From assembly GCF_017794765.1 (NCBI RefSeq), contig NZ_CP051236.1:570672-634671 (forward strand): 64,000 nucleotides of DNA, in the 5' to 3' direction. The translations under genes were made by a program, and so were the position numbers. This stretch comes from Nitratireductor sp. GTDB taxonomy: Bacteria > Pseudomonadota > Alphaproteobacteria > Rhizobiales > Rhizobiaceae. This document shows positions 38,248-48,740 of the stretch, piece by piece. The notes under the pieces are model-generated. The model was not told the DNA's origin. It searched no databases and was given only the letters and a program-made list of their open reading frames with translations. How positions within the stretch are numbered: position 1 is the first letter of the stretch; every line of letters begins with the position of its first letter.

Positions 38248-39600
38248 TCAGGCCGCGTTCTTGGAATCGGCGATCGCATTGATAACGTCATCGACCACGC
38301 TTTCCACAAGCGCCGGATCGTCCGCCTCGGCCATCACACGAATGAGCGGCTCGGTGCCGGACGGCCGAATGACAAGCCTCCCCTTGCCACCCAACCGGGC
38401 TTCGGCCTCGGCGATGGCCGACTTGACCGGCGCCGATTCGAGTGGCTTCCCGCCGGAGATGCGCACATTCTTCAAGAGCTGCGGAACCGGCTCGAATTTC
38501 TTGCAGACTTCGCTCGCCGGGCGGTTCTCGCGCTTGATGCAGGCTAGAACCTGCAGCGCCGCCACCAGCCCGTCTCCCGTGGTGGAAAAATCCGAGAGGA
38601 CCACATGACCTGACTGCTCTCCACCGACATTCAGCCCGTTGGCACGCATGCGTTCGACCACATAGCGGTCGCCAACCTTCACGCGGTGCAGATCGAGCTT
38701 CAGGTCCCCCATGAAGCGCTCAAGCCCAAGATTGGACATGACAGTCGCGACCACGCCACCGCCCTGCAGCTTTCCGGCCTTGTGCCAGGACTGAGCGATG
38801 AGCGCCATGATCTGATCGCCATCGATCACCGTGCCGTTCTCATCGACGATCACAACGCGGTCCGCATCTCCGTCGAGCGCGATACCGATATCGGCCCGAA
38901 CTTCATGAACCTTCTTTGCAAGCCCGAGCGGATGCGTGGAGCCACAATCCTCGTTGATGTTGACGCCGTTCGGCTCGACATTGATGGCCACCACCTCGGC
39001 GCCGAGTTCCCAAAGCACGGCGGGAGCAACCTTATAGGCCGCACCATTGGCGCAATCGACCACGATGCGCAGCCCCGAGAGGGACATGGAGCGTGGCAGG
39101 GTACGCTTTGCGAACTCGATATAGCGATCATGAACACCGTCGACACGCTTGGCACGGCCAAGCCCGCCATTGTCAGCAAGCGCCAGCTCGACCTCCTTGT
39201 CGAGCATCGCCTCGATACGGCCCTCGATCTTGTCCGAGAGTTTGTAGCCGTCCGGTCCGAAAAGTTTAATGCCGTTGTCGTAATAGGGATTGTGCGAGGC
39301 CGAGATCATCACGCCGATATCGGCGCGCAGCGAACGCACCAGCATGGCTACAGCAGGCGTGGGTATTGGTCCCAACAGAAACACATCCATACCGGCAGCG
39401 CAGAACCCGGACACCAGAGCGTTCTCGATCATATAGCCGGAAAGCCGCGTATCCTTGCCGAGCACCACGCGGTGTCGATGGCTCCCGTTCTGAAATGAAA
39501 GGCCCGCAGCCATGCCGACCTTCATCGCGATCTCACCCGTCATCGGGAAGCGGTTCGCACGTCCGCGAATCCCGTCGGTACCAAAGTATTTTTTTGTCAT
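38248..39600 (-). CDS. glmM: phosphoglucosamine mutase
   Basis: Cytosolic enzyme of 450 residues that converts glucosamine-6-phosphate to glucosamine-1-phosphate for UDP-GlcNAc, peptidoglycan and lipid A synthesis. The phosphoserine is S102 in [13 protein letters not shown]. The metal-binding loop [14 protein letters not shown], the sugar-binding [10 protein letters not shown] and the phosphate-binding [14 protein letters not shown] blocks are all present. The start at 39600 begins [13 protein letters not shown] as in the family; the longer frame adds unrelated residues. It follows ftsH on the same strand after 288 bases that include a terminator and a CtrA-type box. Confidence 0.97.
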   Translation of the reverse strand: MTKKYFGTDGIRGRANRFPMTGEIAMKVGMAAGLSFQNGSHRHRVVLGKDTRLSGYMIENALVSGFCAAGMDVFLLGPIPTPAVAMLVRSLRADIGVMISASHNPYYDNGIKLFGPDGYKLSDKIEGRIEAMLDKEVELALADNGGLGRAKRVDGVHDRYIEFAKRTLPRSMSLSGLRIVVDCANGAAYKVAPAVLWELGAEVVAINVEPNGVNINEDCGSTHPLGLAKKVHEVRADIGIALDGDADRVVIVDENGTVIDGDQIMALIAQSWHKAGKLQGGGVVATVMSNLGLERFMGDLKLDLHRVKVGDRYVVERMRANGLNVGGEQSGHVVLSDFSTTGDGLVAALQVLACIKRENRPASEVCKKFEPVPQLLKNVRISGGKPLESAPVKSAIAEAEARLGGKGRLVIRPSGTEPLIRVMAEADDPALVESVVDDVINAIADSKNAA

Positions 39601-39756
39601 TTTTCCCTTGCTGCCCGTCTGGCGCACTTTGTCTGGTTTTTTCGTCAAAGCGGCATCCCCACACTCACTCTTTGCCACAAGAGCAGCACTCGTTTGCATC
39701 AAATTCTGTGAGGCAGTGTAACGCTTTTCGACTAAACGTCTGCTTGCGAATTATAC

Positions 39757-39771
39757 TTAAGGGCAAATTAA
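39757..39771. promoter_or_regulatory. CtrA-type TTAA-N7-TTAA box upstream of glmM
   Basis: TTAAGGGCAAATTAA has two TTAA half-sites spaced by seven bases and is followed by C, matching the TTAA-N7-TTAAC consensus. It is in the ftsH-glmM gap, 157 bases before the glmM start. Confidence 0.55.
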
Positions 39772-39829
39772 CAGGCCGGTCCGTTTCATGGCCTGACCAT
39801 TTGCCGGTGCCGTGCGAACGGCGCAAGAA

Positions 39830-39859
39830 AAAAGCCGTGAAACAACGTTCACGGCTTTT
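39830..39859 (-). terminator. rho-independent terminator of ftsH
   Basis: A perfect 12-base stem (AAAAGCCGTGAA at 39830-39841 with 39848-39859) has a six-base loop. On the minus strand the stem ends in TTTTTTCTTG. It is 30 bases after the ftsH stop. Confidence 0.92.
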
Positions 39860-39888
39860 CTATAATGGTTGTCGAGCGAAGAGTAGCC

Positions 39889-41829
<1,941 letters not shown>

Positions 41830-41973
41830 ATAAGTCCCGCATACTCGCCGTAGCCCGGCGATCGTCCGTTTTTCATGGTCTGAATTAACATAGGGAGCCG
41901 GCGCATTCTTGCCAAGCCGGAGCACCACACCAGCTCACCTTTAGGTTAAGCTTCGTCTTTGAATGTGGTGCGC

Positions 41974-43266
41974 TCAAGGCAGCGTCAGAACAGTTTTCCC
42001 GCCCAACAGACGGATAAGGGCCTGTGCCACTTCGATGTCGAAGGAGGGAAGCAGTTTCGCCCAGGGGGCAGGCACACCGACCTTGATCCCCGCGTCCGCT
42101 CCAGGGGCCGCGCCGACGCAAACATCGCCGCGCCACAGGGCCGGCTCGGCAAATTGCGCTGCAAAATGAAGATCCTGCGGCAGGATGTGGCCCGACTTTG
42201 GCAGATGATCGCCTGCTACAGCGCCAAAAGGGGCGACGTGCAGACCGTCGCCGCCGGTGAGCCGATAGCGTCCATCCCAGAGCATTCCCGCCACAATACG
42301 TGTTCTTGCGGGCAGGTTGCGCCGTTCACGGTAAAGATAGATGCCACTCGAACGGCGATCGATCACGGACCGCGACAATGTAGCGCAAACCCTGTCACGC
42401 AGCCCGGCAAGCACACGCAGCGATGGCTCCTCCGCCGGCAGATGGAGAGCGCCTCCCACCATCGCTGCCAGGACCCGCAGGGCATAGAGCGCCGACGCAT
42501 CGTCAGCTTCATCGACAAGGATCGGATCAATGCGGTAGAGCCCTGGCGCCATCCGGCGCGCATGATCGTCGATTAGACGCGCCGCACGCATTCCAAGCGC
42601 GCGACGCTCGGCAGCGACAGCATTGGCCTCCGCAGCCCGTCGTCTCACGAGTTGAGGAGTAAGCGATCGCCGCACACGCACGCGCTCATAGTTCACGTCG
42701 TCATTGGTTGGATCGTCGATCCAGCGAACGTTCCGTGTCGCCAGATAATCGCGCAACTCGGCTCGCCCGCAGGCAAGCAAAGGTCGCACGAACCAGATCC
42801 CGCTTTCGTGAAGTGAAGCCGGGGCGATGCCGGCGCCACCACGTCCTGTGCCGCGCGCAGCTCTCATGGATACCGTCTCGGCCTGATCGTCCCGTGTGTG
42901 ACCGGTGAATATAAGCCCTGCGCCGATTGTCTGCGCCGCCTGTGCAAGAAGCTCCAGCCGTGCCGAACGCGCCGCGACCGAGAGGCCCGTCGCCGGCTTT
43001 TCGCCGCGCCAGACCATCGTGCGGTGTGCGATACCGCGGTGCTCGCAAAGCGCCGCGACAAAGCGCGCCTCTTCTGCAGCTTCCGCCCTGAGCGCGTGAT
43101 CGACCGTCACGGCTGTAAGGGTCGGAGCATCTGCCTGTAAATCGAGGAATTCCTGAAGAAGAAGAAGAAGGGCGAGGGAATCGCCACCGCCGGAGACCGC
43201 TGCAACCACACCATCGTGCCGGGAGAATGCGATACCGTCGAAAAGCTGTCGCGGATCTGGCTGCAT
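41974..43266 (-). CDS. tilS: tRNA(Ile)-lysidine synthetase
   Basis: Enzyme of 430 residues that converts C34 of the CAU-anticodon isoleucine tRNA to lysidine with ATP. The P-loop SGGGDSLALLLLL near residue 30 and HTRDDQAETVSMR near 130 are the PP-loop family signatures; RPLLACGRAELRDYL follows. The C-terminal half is the less conserved substrate-binding domain. Start choice is uncertain: ATG at 43266 is used, but GTG at 43269 or TTG at 43281 (overlapping the cpoB stop) are possible. It sits between cpoB and ftsH in the usual Rhizobiales order. Confidence 0.93.
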   Translation of the reverse strand: MQPDPRQLFDGIAFSRHDGVVAAVSGGGDSLALLLLLQEFLDLQADAPTLTAVTVDHALRAEAAEEARFVAALCEHRGIAHRTMVWRGEKPATGLSVAARSARLELLAQAAQTIGAGLIFTGHTRDDQAETVSMRAARGTGRGGAGIAPASLHESGIWFVRPLLACGRAELRDYLATRNVRWIDDPTNDDVNYERVRVRRSLTPQLVRRRAAEANAVAAERRALGMRAARLIDDHARRMAPGLYRIDPILVDEADDASALYALRVLAAMVGGALHLPAEEPSLRVLAGLRDRVCATLSRSVIDRRSSGIYLYRERRNLPARTRIVAGMLWDGRYRLTGGDGLHVAPFGAVAGDHLPKSGHILPQDLHFAAQFAEPALWRGDVCVGAAPGADAGIKVGVPAPWAKLLPSFDIEVAQALIRLLGGKTVLTLP

Positions 43267-43274
43267 CACCGGGT

Positions 43275-44228
43275 TCAGCAACCCGCGAGCGCCTGTTCCT
43301 GCTTCACGCGCTCGCGCAGCGCTGTGGAGATATCAGGGTATTTCTGGCCGATTTCGTTATAGGTGACACAGGCCACGTCGCGCTGGTTCATCGCAGCAAG
43401 CGAAATGCCGAGCTTGAGAAGCATGTCGGGCGCCTTGTCGGCATTCGGGTATTCACGGCTCGCGCGCAGAAAAATCTCGGCTGCATCGCGATAGCGGTCC
43501 TGGCCGAGAAGCGACTCCCCGAGCCAGAAATGCGCGTCCGGTGTGCGGGCATCGCTTGGAAAGCGATCAATATGCTGCCGGAACCCGGCTTCTGCGGTCT
43601 TGTAGTCCCCCGAAAGGATGAACTCGTAGGAATTTCTGTAAAGCTCCTCCGGGTCATCGGCGGAGGGGAGCGAGGCCATCTGTTCACCCTGTCCGATCGG
43701 ACCAATCTCACCCGAGCGGGTGAGATCGATGGGTTCGCCGACTTCACCGCCGACAATATTGCCGTTCGCATCGAAACGAACGCTCCCAAGTGTGCGCGGT
43801 GGTTCGCCCACGGTCGGCGCGTCCCGTGACGCACTTTGGGATCCGCCTTCCAGATTTCCCTCCGGGTTGCCCGAAGGCGGCAAACGTTCGGTGCGCTGAT
43901 CGGGAAGCTCCCCTGCGGGTGCGGCTCCCGATCCGCCGTTCTTTTCGAGCTCCTGGAAGCGGAACTCATTGTCTTCCTGCATGCGGCGCAATTGATCCTG
44001 CATCTGCAGAATCTGGAAGTTCAATTCTTCCACACGCCCGTTAAGTTCGCGGACCTGCTCTTCCAGGCCGCTGACCCGCGGATCGCCCGCCTGGACAAGA
44101 ACGACATTTCCGCCATTTTGTTTGGCAAAGCCGGTTGATGGCGCTGCCGCTGGGCTGAGCGCAAAAGCGTGCCCCGCCATGAGAAACGGCAACGCGAGGA
44201 CGCCGCCGAGAACTGTTCGCAAAAACAT
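43275..44228 (-). CDS. cpoB: Tol-Pal system protein CpoB (YbgF)
   Basis: Periplasmic protein of 317 residues with a signal peptide ending HAFALSP. A coiled coil at about 55-98 (VSGLEEQVRELNGRVEELN) drives trimerisation. A Gly/Ser/Pro-rich linker follows, then TPR repeats from about 190 (LYRNSYEFILSGDYKTAEAGF, PDAHFWLGESLLGQDRYRD, PDMLLKLGISLAAMNQRD). CpoB couples peptidoglycan synthesis to outer-membrane constriction at division. In most Rhizobiales pal lies directly upstream; here the upstream neighbour is a divergent peptidase gene, so tol-pal is elsewhere. Confidence 0.94.
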   Translation of the reverse strand: MFLRTVLGGVLALPFLMAGHAFALSPAAAPSTGFAKQNGGNVVLVQAGDPRVSGLEEQVRELNGRVEELNFQILQMQDQLRRMQEDNEFRFQELEKNGGSGAAPAGELPDQRTERLPPSGNPEGNLEGGSQSASRDAPTVGEPPRTLGSVRFDANGNIVGGEVGEPIDLTRSGEIGPIGQGEQMASLPSADDPEELYRNSYEFILSGDYKTAEAGFRQHIDRFPSDARTPDAHFWLGESLLGQDRYRDAAEIFLRASREYPNADKAPDMLLKLGISLAAMNQRDVACVTYNEIGQKYPDISTALRERVKQEQALAGC

Positions 44229-44404
44229 TCCACTCTCGCTTTCGCAATAGACAACAGGGCTGTTCTTCGCCCCATTTGCTCTTTATCAGGGCGCGAGACT
44301 TCGGCCAAATTTTGAATTTTGGCATCTGACGCCGAACGCAAAGGCGCATTTCACTCTCGAAAGCGGTCACATAAACCGCTATATGGCGCCTCAAAGGACT
44401 AGGA

Positions 44405-44827
44405 ATGGCACGCATCTATCAGACACGGGCCTGGGAAAACCAGCTTTCGCCTTCGCTTCAGGAAATGGAGCTGTTAGCGCTTGAGGCCTATGCGAACTTC
44501 CCTGAGGAGTTTCGTCAACTTACCGGCGAAATCATCATTCAGGTGGCGGAGTTTCCCACTGAGGAGATCATGGACGATCTCGCCCTGGAGACGCCTTTCG
44601 ACCTGCTCGGCCTTTTTGAAGGTCGCGGCATCGCCGAACGCTGGAACCCGGCGACGGGCGAGGGCCCCAATCGCATAACCCTGTACAGACGCGCCATTCT
44701 CGATTACTGGGCCGAGAATGAGGAGACGCTGGGTGACATCATCAACCACGTTCTCATTCATGAAGTCGGCCACCATTTTGGCCTGACGGACGACGATATG
44801 GCGCGGATTGAAGAAGCAGTAGCCTGA
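44405..44827 (+). CDS. metallopeptidase family protein (zincin-like, minimal)
   Basis: Cytosolic protein of 140 residues. The zinc motif HEVGHHFGL starts at H119 and contains E120 and H123, followed by an acidic turn (TDDDM) that may give the third ligand. The N-terminal two thirds (LEAYANFPEEFRQLTGEIIIQV and TPFDLLGLFEGRGIAERW) match the small zincin family found across alphaproteobacteria. The function is unknown. It is divergent from cpoB with a 176-base gap and convergent with the DUF1737 gene three bases away. Confidence 0.88.
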   Translation: MARIYQTRAWENQLSPSLQEMELLALEAYANFPEEFRQLTGEIIIQVAEFPTEEIMDDLALETPFDLLGLFEGRGIAERWNPATGEGPNRITLYRRAILDYWAENEETLGDIINHVLIHEVGHHFGLTDDDMARIEEAVA

Positions 44828-44829
44828 GC

Positions 44830-45036
44830 TCAATACTCCCCGAGTTTCATCCCGGCCGTGTATTCCAGTCCCTCGACCTCCTTGTAAACCGCCTGCCCGC
44901 ACCGCATGGATTTGGTCTCGGCATCATAGGCGTAGCTGGGTGAGCCATGCAGTAGCCAGCCCTTGTTGAGCGCCGCCGTAACCTTGTGACAGAAACTTGC
45001 ATCGTCCGGGCCGGTCAAAAAGCGATAGAGCCTCAT
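44830..45036 (-). CDS. DUF1737 domain-containing protein
   Basis: A 68-residue protein: RLYRFLTGPDDASFCHKVTA, LNKGWLLHGSPSYAYD, then a short variable tail. This is the DUF1737 pattern, of unknown function, and no signal peptide or membrane segment is seen. Its ATG overlaps the stop of the lyase gene by four bases, so the two are translationally coupled. Only the family assignment is supported; a role with the lyase is inference. Confidence 0.82.
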   Translation of the reverse strand: MRLYRFLTGPDDASFCHKVTAALNKGWLLHGSPSYAYDAETKSMRCGQAVYKEVEGLEYTAGMKLGEY

Positions 45037-45938
45037 CGGGCCGTCTCCCCACTCTCTTTCAGCCTGATGGCGCCAGCGCGCTCAAGCAGTGTCTGCGCCA
45101 TTTCCAAATGCAGGCGTTCCACCATGCGCCCATTTAGGGAAATCACGCCGCGTCCGGTGTTTTCTGGGTCTGCGAATGCAGACACGATCGCTTCGGCCTC
45201 GGCAATGGCTTCAGGCGAGGGTGCAAAGACCGCATTGGCCTTTGCGATCTGTGCCGGGTGGATAAGCGTCTTGCCATCAAAGCCCATGGAACGGGCTTCC
45301 GTGCAACTACTCTCGAATGCATCGAGATCGCGAAAATCATTGGTCACGCCATCGAGCACCGAAATTCCTCCGGCGCGCGCCGCCATGACGAGCTGAAACA
45401 GGAATGGGGCCAGATAGCGCCGATTTTCGGTCAGGGCGAACCCGGCTTCCCTGGCCAGGTCATTCGTTCCGGCGACGAGACAGGAGAGACGCGCGGCCGG
45501 GTCACGTCCGAGTGCCGCTATCGGCCCCAGATTGAGCACGGCGCGCGGCGTCTCGATCATGGCCCACAGTTTGAGGCTGCGCGGCGCGTCGGTTTCATCG
45601 AGGGCGGCATCCGCGTCGAGGATGTCACGGGGGCCATTCACCTTGGGCAGGAGAATGGCATCGGGCTTAACCGCCCGGGCAGCGAGAAGATCCTCCGTCC
45701 CCCAGATACTCTCCAGCGCATTGATGCGCACCACAACCTCGCAGTGCGGGCGATCTCCACCGTTCAGGAAGTCTCGCAATCGCTCTCGCGCATCGAGTTT
45801 TTCGTCTGGCCCGACGGCGTCTTCCAGATCGTAGATCACCGCGTCGCAGCCGAGCGTTGCACTTTTTGCCAGCGCCTTTTCATTGCTGGCGGGCACGTAG
45901 AGAACGGATCGGCGAAGCTGTGCTGGATGATGCTGCAT
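45033..45938 (-). CDS. HpcH/HpaI aldolase / CitE-like CoA ester lyase
   Basis: TIM-barrel enzyme of 301 residues of the citrate lyase beta-subunit-like family. The blocks RRSVLYVPASNEKALAKSA, DAVIYDLEDAVGPDEK, VVRINALESIWG, LWAMIETPRAVLNL and GTNDLAREAG are diagnostic, and the metal-binding Glu and Asp (ETPRAV, EDAV) are present. Members split malyl-CoA, citramalyl-CoA or similar esters, or act as malyl-CoA thioesterases. The start at 45938 matches the family's N-terminus; a longer frame has no ribosome-binding site. No glyoxylate or methylmalyl-CoA gene is adjacent. Confidence 0.9.
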   Translation of the reverse strand: MQHHPAQLRRSVLYVPASNEKALAKSATLGCDAVIYDLEDAVGPDEKLDARERLRDFLNGGDRPHCEVVVRINALESIWGTEDLLAARAVKPDAILLPKVNGPRDILDADAALDETDAPRSLKLWAMIETPRAVLNLGPIAALGRDPAARLSCLVAGTNDLAREAGFALTENRRYLAPFLFQLVMAARAGGISVLDGVTNDFRDLDAFESSCTEARSMGFDGKTLIHPAQIAKANAVFAPSPEAIAEAEAIVSAFADPENTGRGVISLNGRMVERLHLEMAQTLLERAGAIRLKESGETAR

Positions 45939-46215
45939 ATCCGTTTCATGGCCCAGTACTGCATTCGAAGCAAGACAGGACAATTGGCCAAGGGAAAACT
46001 TCCTTGCACAATCCGAACGGAAGAAAGATTTCCATTCTGCGCAGCAAGATGGCAAGGCCGACCGGCCGCCGGCGCCTGTGCGCCGAAAGCCAAGGGCGCG
46101 TATGCGCCCGCCCGGCGCTTGAGGGACAAAAACAAGAGAGCTTTGCTTTGCGGAACCGGCTTGTGTATGGAGAGGCGGCAGATATGATGGCCGCGCAGAC
46201 AACGGACCAGGATTC

Positions 46216-46821
46216 ATGGACAAGTTTATCAAGCTGACGGGCGTTGCCGCGCCCATGCCGATCGTAAATGTCGACACCGACATGATCATCCCCAAGGATT
46301 ATCTCAAGACGATCAAGCGCACCGGCCTCGGCGCCGGGCTTTTCGCCGAAATGCGTTTCAACGAGGACGGTTCCGAGAACCCCGACTTCGTGCTCAACAA
46401 GCCTGCTTACCGCAATGCCAGCATTCTCGTTGCCGGCGACAATTTCGGCTGCGGCTCGAGCCGCGAACATGCGCCATGGGCGCTGCTCGACTTCGGCATT
46501 CGCTGTGTCATTTCCACCAGCTTCGCTGATATTTTCTACAACAACTGCTTCAAGAACGGCATCCTGCCCATCAGGGTCAGCCAGGAAGAGCTGGACATGC
46601 TGATGGACGACGCGCAGCGTGGTTCGAATGCGACGCTCACGATCGATCTGGAAGAGCAGGAAATCCGTGGCCCGGATGGCGGCGTGGTGAAGTTCGAGAT
46701 CGACGCCTTCAAGCGGCACTGCCTCCTGAACGGCCTCGATGATATCGGCCTCACCATGGAGAAGGCCCCGGCCATCGAGACCTTCGAGAACAAATACACG
46801 GAAAGCCATCCGTGGGCATGA
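46216..46821 (+). CDS. leuD: 3-isopropylmalate dehydratase small subunit
   Basis: Leucine biosynthesis subunit of 201 residues, partner of LeuC (not in the window). The blocks [21 protein letters not shown] near residue 18 and [20 protein letters not shown] near 75 are those of the swivel domain that closes the aconitase-type active site. It starts a leuD-ridA-leuB-asd run on the plus strand. The stop overlaps the RidA start as ATGA. Confidence 0.96.
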   Translation: MDKFIKLTGVAAPMPIVNVDTDMIIPKDYLKTIKRTGLGAGLFAEMRFNEDGSENPDFVLNKPAYRNASILVAGDNFGCGSSREHAPWALLDFGIRCVISTSFADIFYNNCFKNGILPIRVSQEELDMLMDDAQRGSNATLTIDLEEQEIRGPDGGVVKFEIDAFKRHCLLNGLDDIGLTMEKAPAIETFENKYTESHPWA

Positions 46822-47270
46822 ACCCGCAGGATAGAGGCGGCCAGCGTCGTCTCATCTCCACGGGGTCTCCCTTTGAGAAGACCGCAGGTTACAGCCGCGC
46901 GGTGGTTGATGGAGACTGGTGTTTCGTTTCCGGCACCACGGGGTATGACTATGCTACCATGGCCATACCCGACAGTGTGGAAGAGCAGACCCGCAACTGC
47001 CTTTCCACCATCAGCGCCGCGCTGAGCGAAGGCGGCTTCGAGCTCGCCGACGTGGTGCGTGCAAATTACTACGTGACCGACCGCGCGTTCGTTTCCCGCG
47101 TCTTCCCCATTCTTGGCGAAGCTTTCGGTAGCATTCGGCCTGCTGCCACGATGATTATCTGCCAGCTCAACGAGCCGGAGATGAAGATTGAGATCGAAGT
47201 GACTGCACTCAAACGCAACCGTACCGCTTCGTACGCCAGCAGCCTTGCGCAATCCGTCGCGGCGGATTAG
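46818..47270 (+). CDS. RidA family protein, second paralogue
   Basis: RidA-type protein of 150 residues. The [21 protein letters not shown] and [22 protein letters not shown] blocks are the family signatures, with the Arg of the imine-binding site at RPA. It starts within leuD's stop. RidA proteins remove reactive enamines and imines that damage pyridoxal enzymes, including the branched-chain aminotransferase, which fits its place inside the leucine genes. It is clearly different from the RidA at 27473. Confidence 0.9.
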   Translation: MNPQDRGGQRRLISTGSPFEKTAGYSRAVVDGDWCFVSGTTGYDYATMAIPDSVEEQTRNCLSTISAALSEGGFELADVVRANYYVTDRAFVSRVFPILGEAFGSIRPAATMIICQLNEPEMKIEIEVTALKRNRTASYASSLAQSVAAD

Positions 47271-47306
47271 CAAGTCCCTCGAATTCCCAAGTTCGAGAGG
47301 CTTTTC

Positions 47307-48416
47307 ATGGCAACGCGCAAACTCCTTCTTCTCCCCGGCGACGGCATCGGCCCCGAGGCGATGGCCGAGGTCAAGAAACTCATCGAAATGATGAACGCCG
47401 ATTTCAACGCCGGGTTCGAGACCGAGGAAGGCCTCGTGGGCGGTTGCGCCTATGACGCGCACGGCCAGTCGATCTCCGATGCCGACATGGACAGGGCCAT
47501 GGCGGCGGATGCCGTTCTGTTCGGCGCGGTCGGGGGCCCCAAATGGGATGGCGTGCCCTATGAGGTTCGTCCCGAAGCCGGCCTTCTGCGCCTGCGCAAG
47601 GAGATGGAGCTTTTTGCCAATCTGCGCCCGGCCATCTGCTACCCGGCGCTGGCCGCCTCTTCCTCGCTCAAGCCGGAAGTCGTGGAAGGGCTCGACATTC
47701 TGATCCTACGCGAGCTGACCGGCGGCGTCTATTTCGGTGAACCGAAAGAGATCACCGATCTCGGCAATGGCCAGAAGCGTGGCATCGACACCCAGATCTA
47801 CGACACCTACGAGATCGAGCGCATAGCCGGCGTGGCCTTCGAGCTGGCCCGCACCCGGAGCAACAGGGTCTGCTCTATGGAAAAGCACAATGTGATGAAA
47901 TCGGGCGTGCTCTGGAAAGAGGTCGTCACCAACACGCACAAGGCCAAATATTCCGACGTCGAGCTGACGCACATGCTGGCCGATGCGGGCGGCATGCAGC
48001 TCGTACGCTGGCCCAAGCAGTTCGACGTCATCGTCACCGACAATCTCTTCGGCGACATGCTGTCTGACGTTGCCGCCATGCTCACCGGCTCGCTTGGCAT
48101 GCTGCCTTCGGCCTCGCTCGGCGCACCGGACGAGAAGACCGGCTCCCGCAAGGCGCTCTACGAGCCCGTGCACGGTTCCGCACCGGACATCGCTGGCCAG
48201 GGCATCGCCAACCCGATCGCCATGATCGCATCCTTCGCCATGTGCCTGCGTTACTCGTTCAACATGGTCGAGGAAGCGGATCGGCTGGAGAAAGCCATCG
48301 CTTCGGTTCTGGACGACGGCCTTCGCACGAAAGACCTGATGTCCGACGGCATGACCGAGGTCGGAACCACGGCCATGGGCGACGCCATTGTCGCCAGATA
48401 CAAGGCGCTTGCCTGA
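47307..48416 (+). CDS. leuB: 3-isopropylmalate dehydrogenase
   Basis: NAD-dependent decarboxylating dehydrogenase of 369 residues catalysing the third step of leucine synthesis. Characteristic blocks are [19 protein letters not shown], the substrate loop with [28 protein letters not shown], the Asp metal site in [17 protein letters not shown], and [18 protein letters not shown]. The family length is normal. It is 36 bases after the RidA gene. The 324 bases to asd hold a leader peptide gene and hairpins. Confidence 0.97.
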   Translation: MATRKLLLLPGDGIGPEAMAEVKKLIEMMNADFNAGFETEEGLVGGCAYDAHGQSISDADMDRAMAADAVLFGAVGGPKWDGVPYEVRPEAGLLRLRKEMELFANLRPAICYPALAASSSLKPEVVEGLDILILRELTGGVYFGEPKEITDLGNGQKRGIDTQIYDTYEIERIAGVAFELARTRSNRVCSMEKHNVMKSGVLWKEVVTNTHKAKYSDVELTHMLADAGGMQLVRWPKQFDVIVTDNLFGDMLSDVAAMLTGSLGMLPSASLGAPDEKTGSRKALYEPVHGSAPDIAGQGIANPIAMIASFAMCLRYSFNMVEEADRLEKAIASVLDDGLRTKDLMSDGMTEVGTTAMGDAIVARYKALA

Positions 48417-48515
48417 CGCGTCTTTGCGGCCGGCATGGCTGGCCGCACACGCTATTTCGTTGACTTGCGCCCGATTCAGCGTAAAACAACGCGCGGAAAC
48501 GGAGACCCCTTTGCC

Positions 48516-48632
48516 ATGCGCGCGCATCATGAAGCGCCATCAGCACAAAGTTTTTTGAACGCGGCCGGGAACGGCAGCGTCGGTTTCCGCTTTACCAAAA
48601 CGACAGCCAAAACGACGACCAAAACGGTCTGA
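48516..48632 (+). CDS. putative threonine/lysine-rich leader peptide upstream of asd
   Basis: A 38-codon open frame with a GGAGA site ten bases before the ATG. The last 12 residues, TKTTAKTTTKTV, contain seven threonines and three lysines, the end products of the pathway that asd feeds. Such a run just before alternative RNA stems is the pattern of attenuation leaders (compare enteric thrL). The stop is followed within three bases by competing stems, and asd starts 108 bases later. An in-frame ATG at 48435 would give 65 residues but has no ribosome-binding site. Not recognised from a named family; the control role is inferred. Confidence 0.6.
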   Translation: MRAHHEAPSAQSFLNAAGNGSVGFRFTKTTAKTTTKTV

Positions 48633-48634
48633 CG

Positions 48635-48674
48635 CCTCGGCTGCTCGTTCTCTCCCCGGGCCCAGCCGGGGAGA
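48635..48674 (+). promoter_or_regulatory. two mutually exclusive RNA stems after the asd leader peptide
   Basis: Stem 1 pairs 48635-48643 (CCTCGGCTG) with 48663-48671, nine pairs including one G-U. Stem 2 pairs TCTCCCCGG (48651-48659) with CCGGGGAGA (48666-48674) around a six-base loop. They share 48666-48671 and cannot coexist. A ribosome at the leader stop would cover stem 1's first arm. Stem 2 has no U-run and resembles the rhizobial CTCCCCG/CGGGGAG intergenic repeats. Confidence 0.5.
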
Positions 48675-48740
48675 AGATGCCTGCCGGATGCAGGCCATCA
48701 AATCAAAGCCAAGCGGAGAGAGACAGGAGTAACAAACCAG

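Noticed and set aside
48435..48515. Longer form of the asd leader peptide starting at 48435
   Set aside because: No ribosome-binding site precedes that ATG, whereas the internal ATG at 48516 has GGAGA at a good distance.
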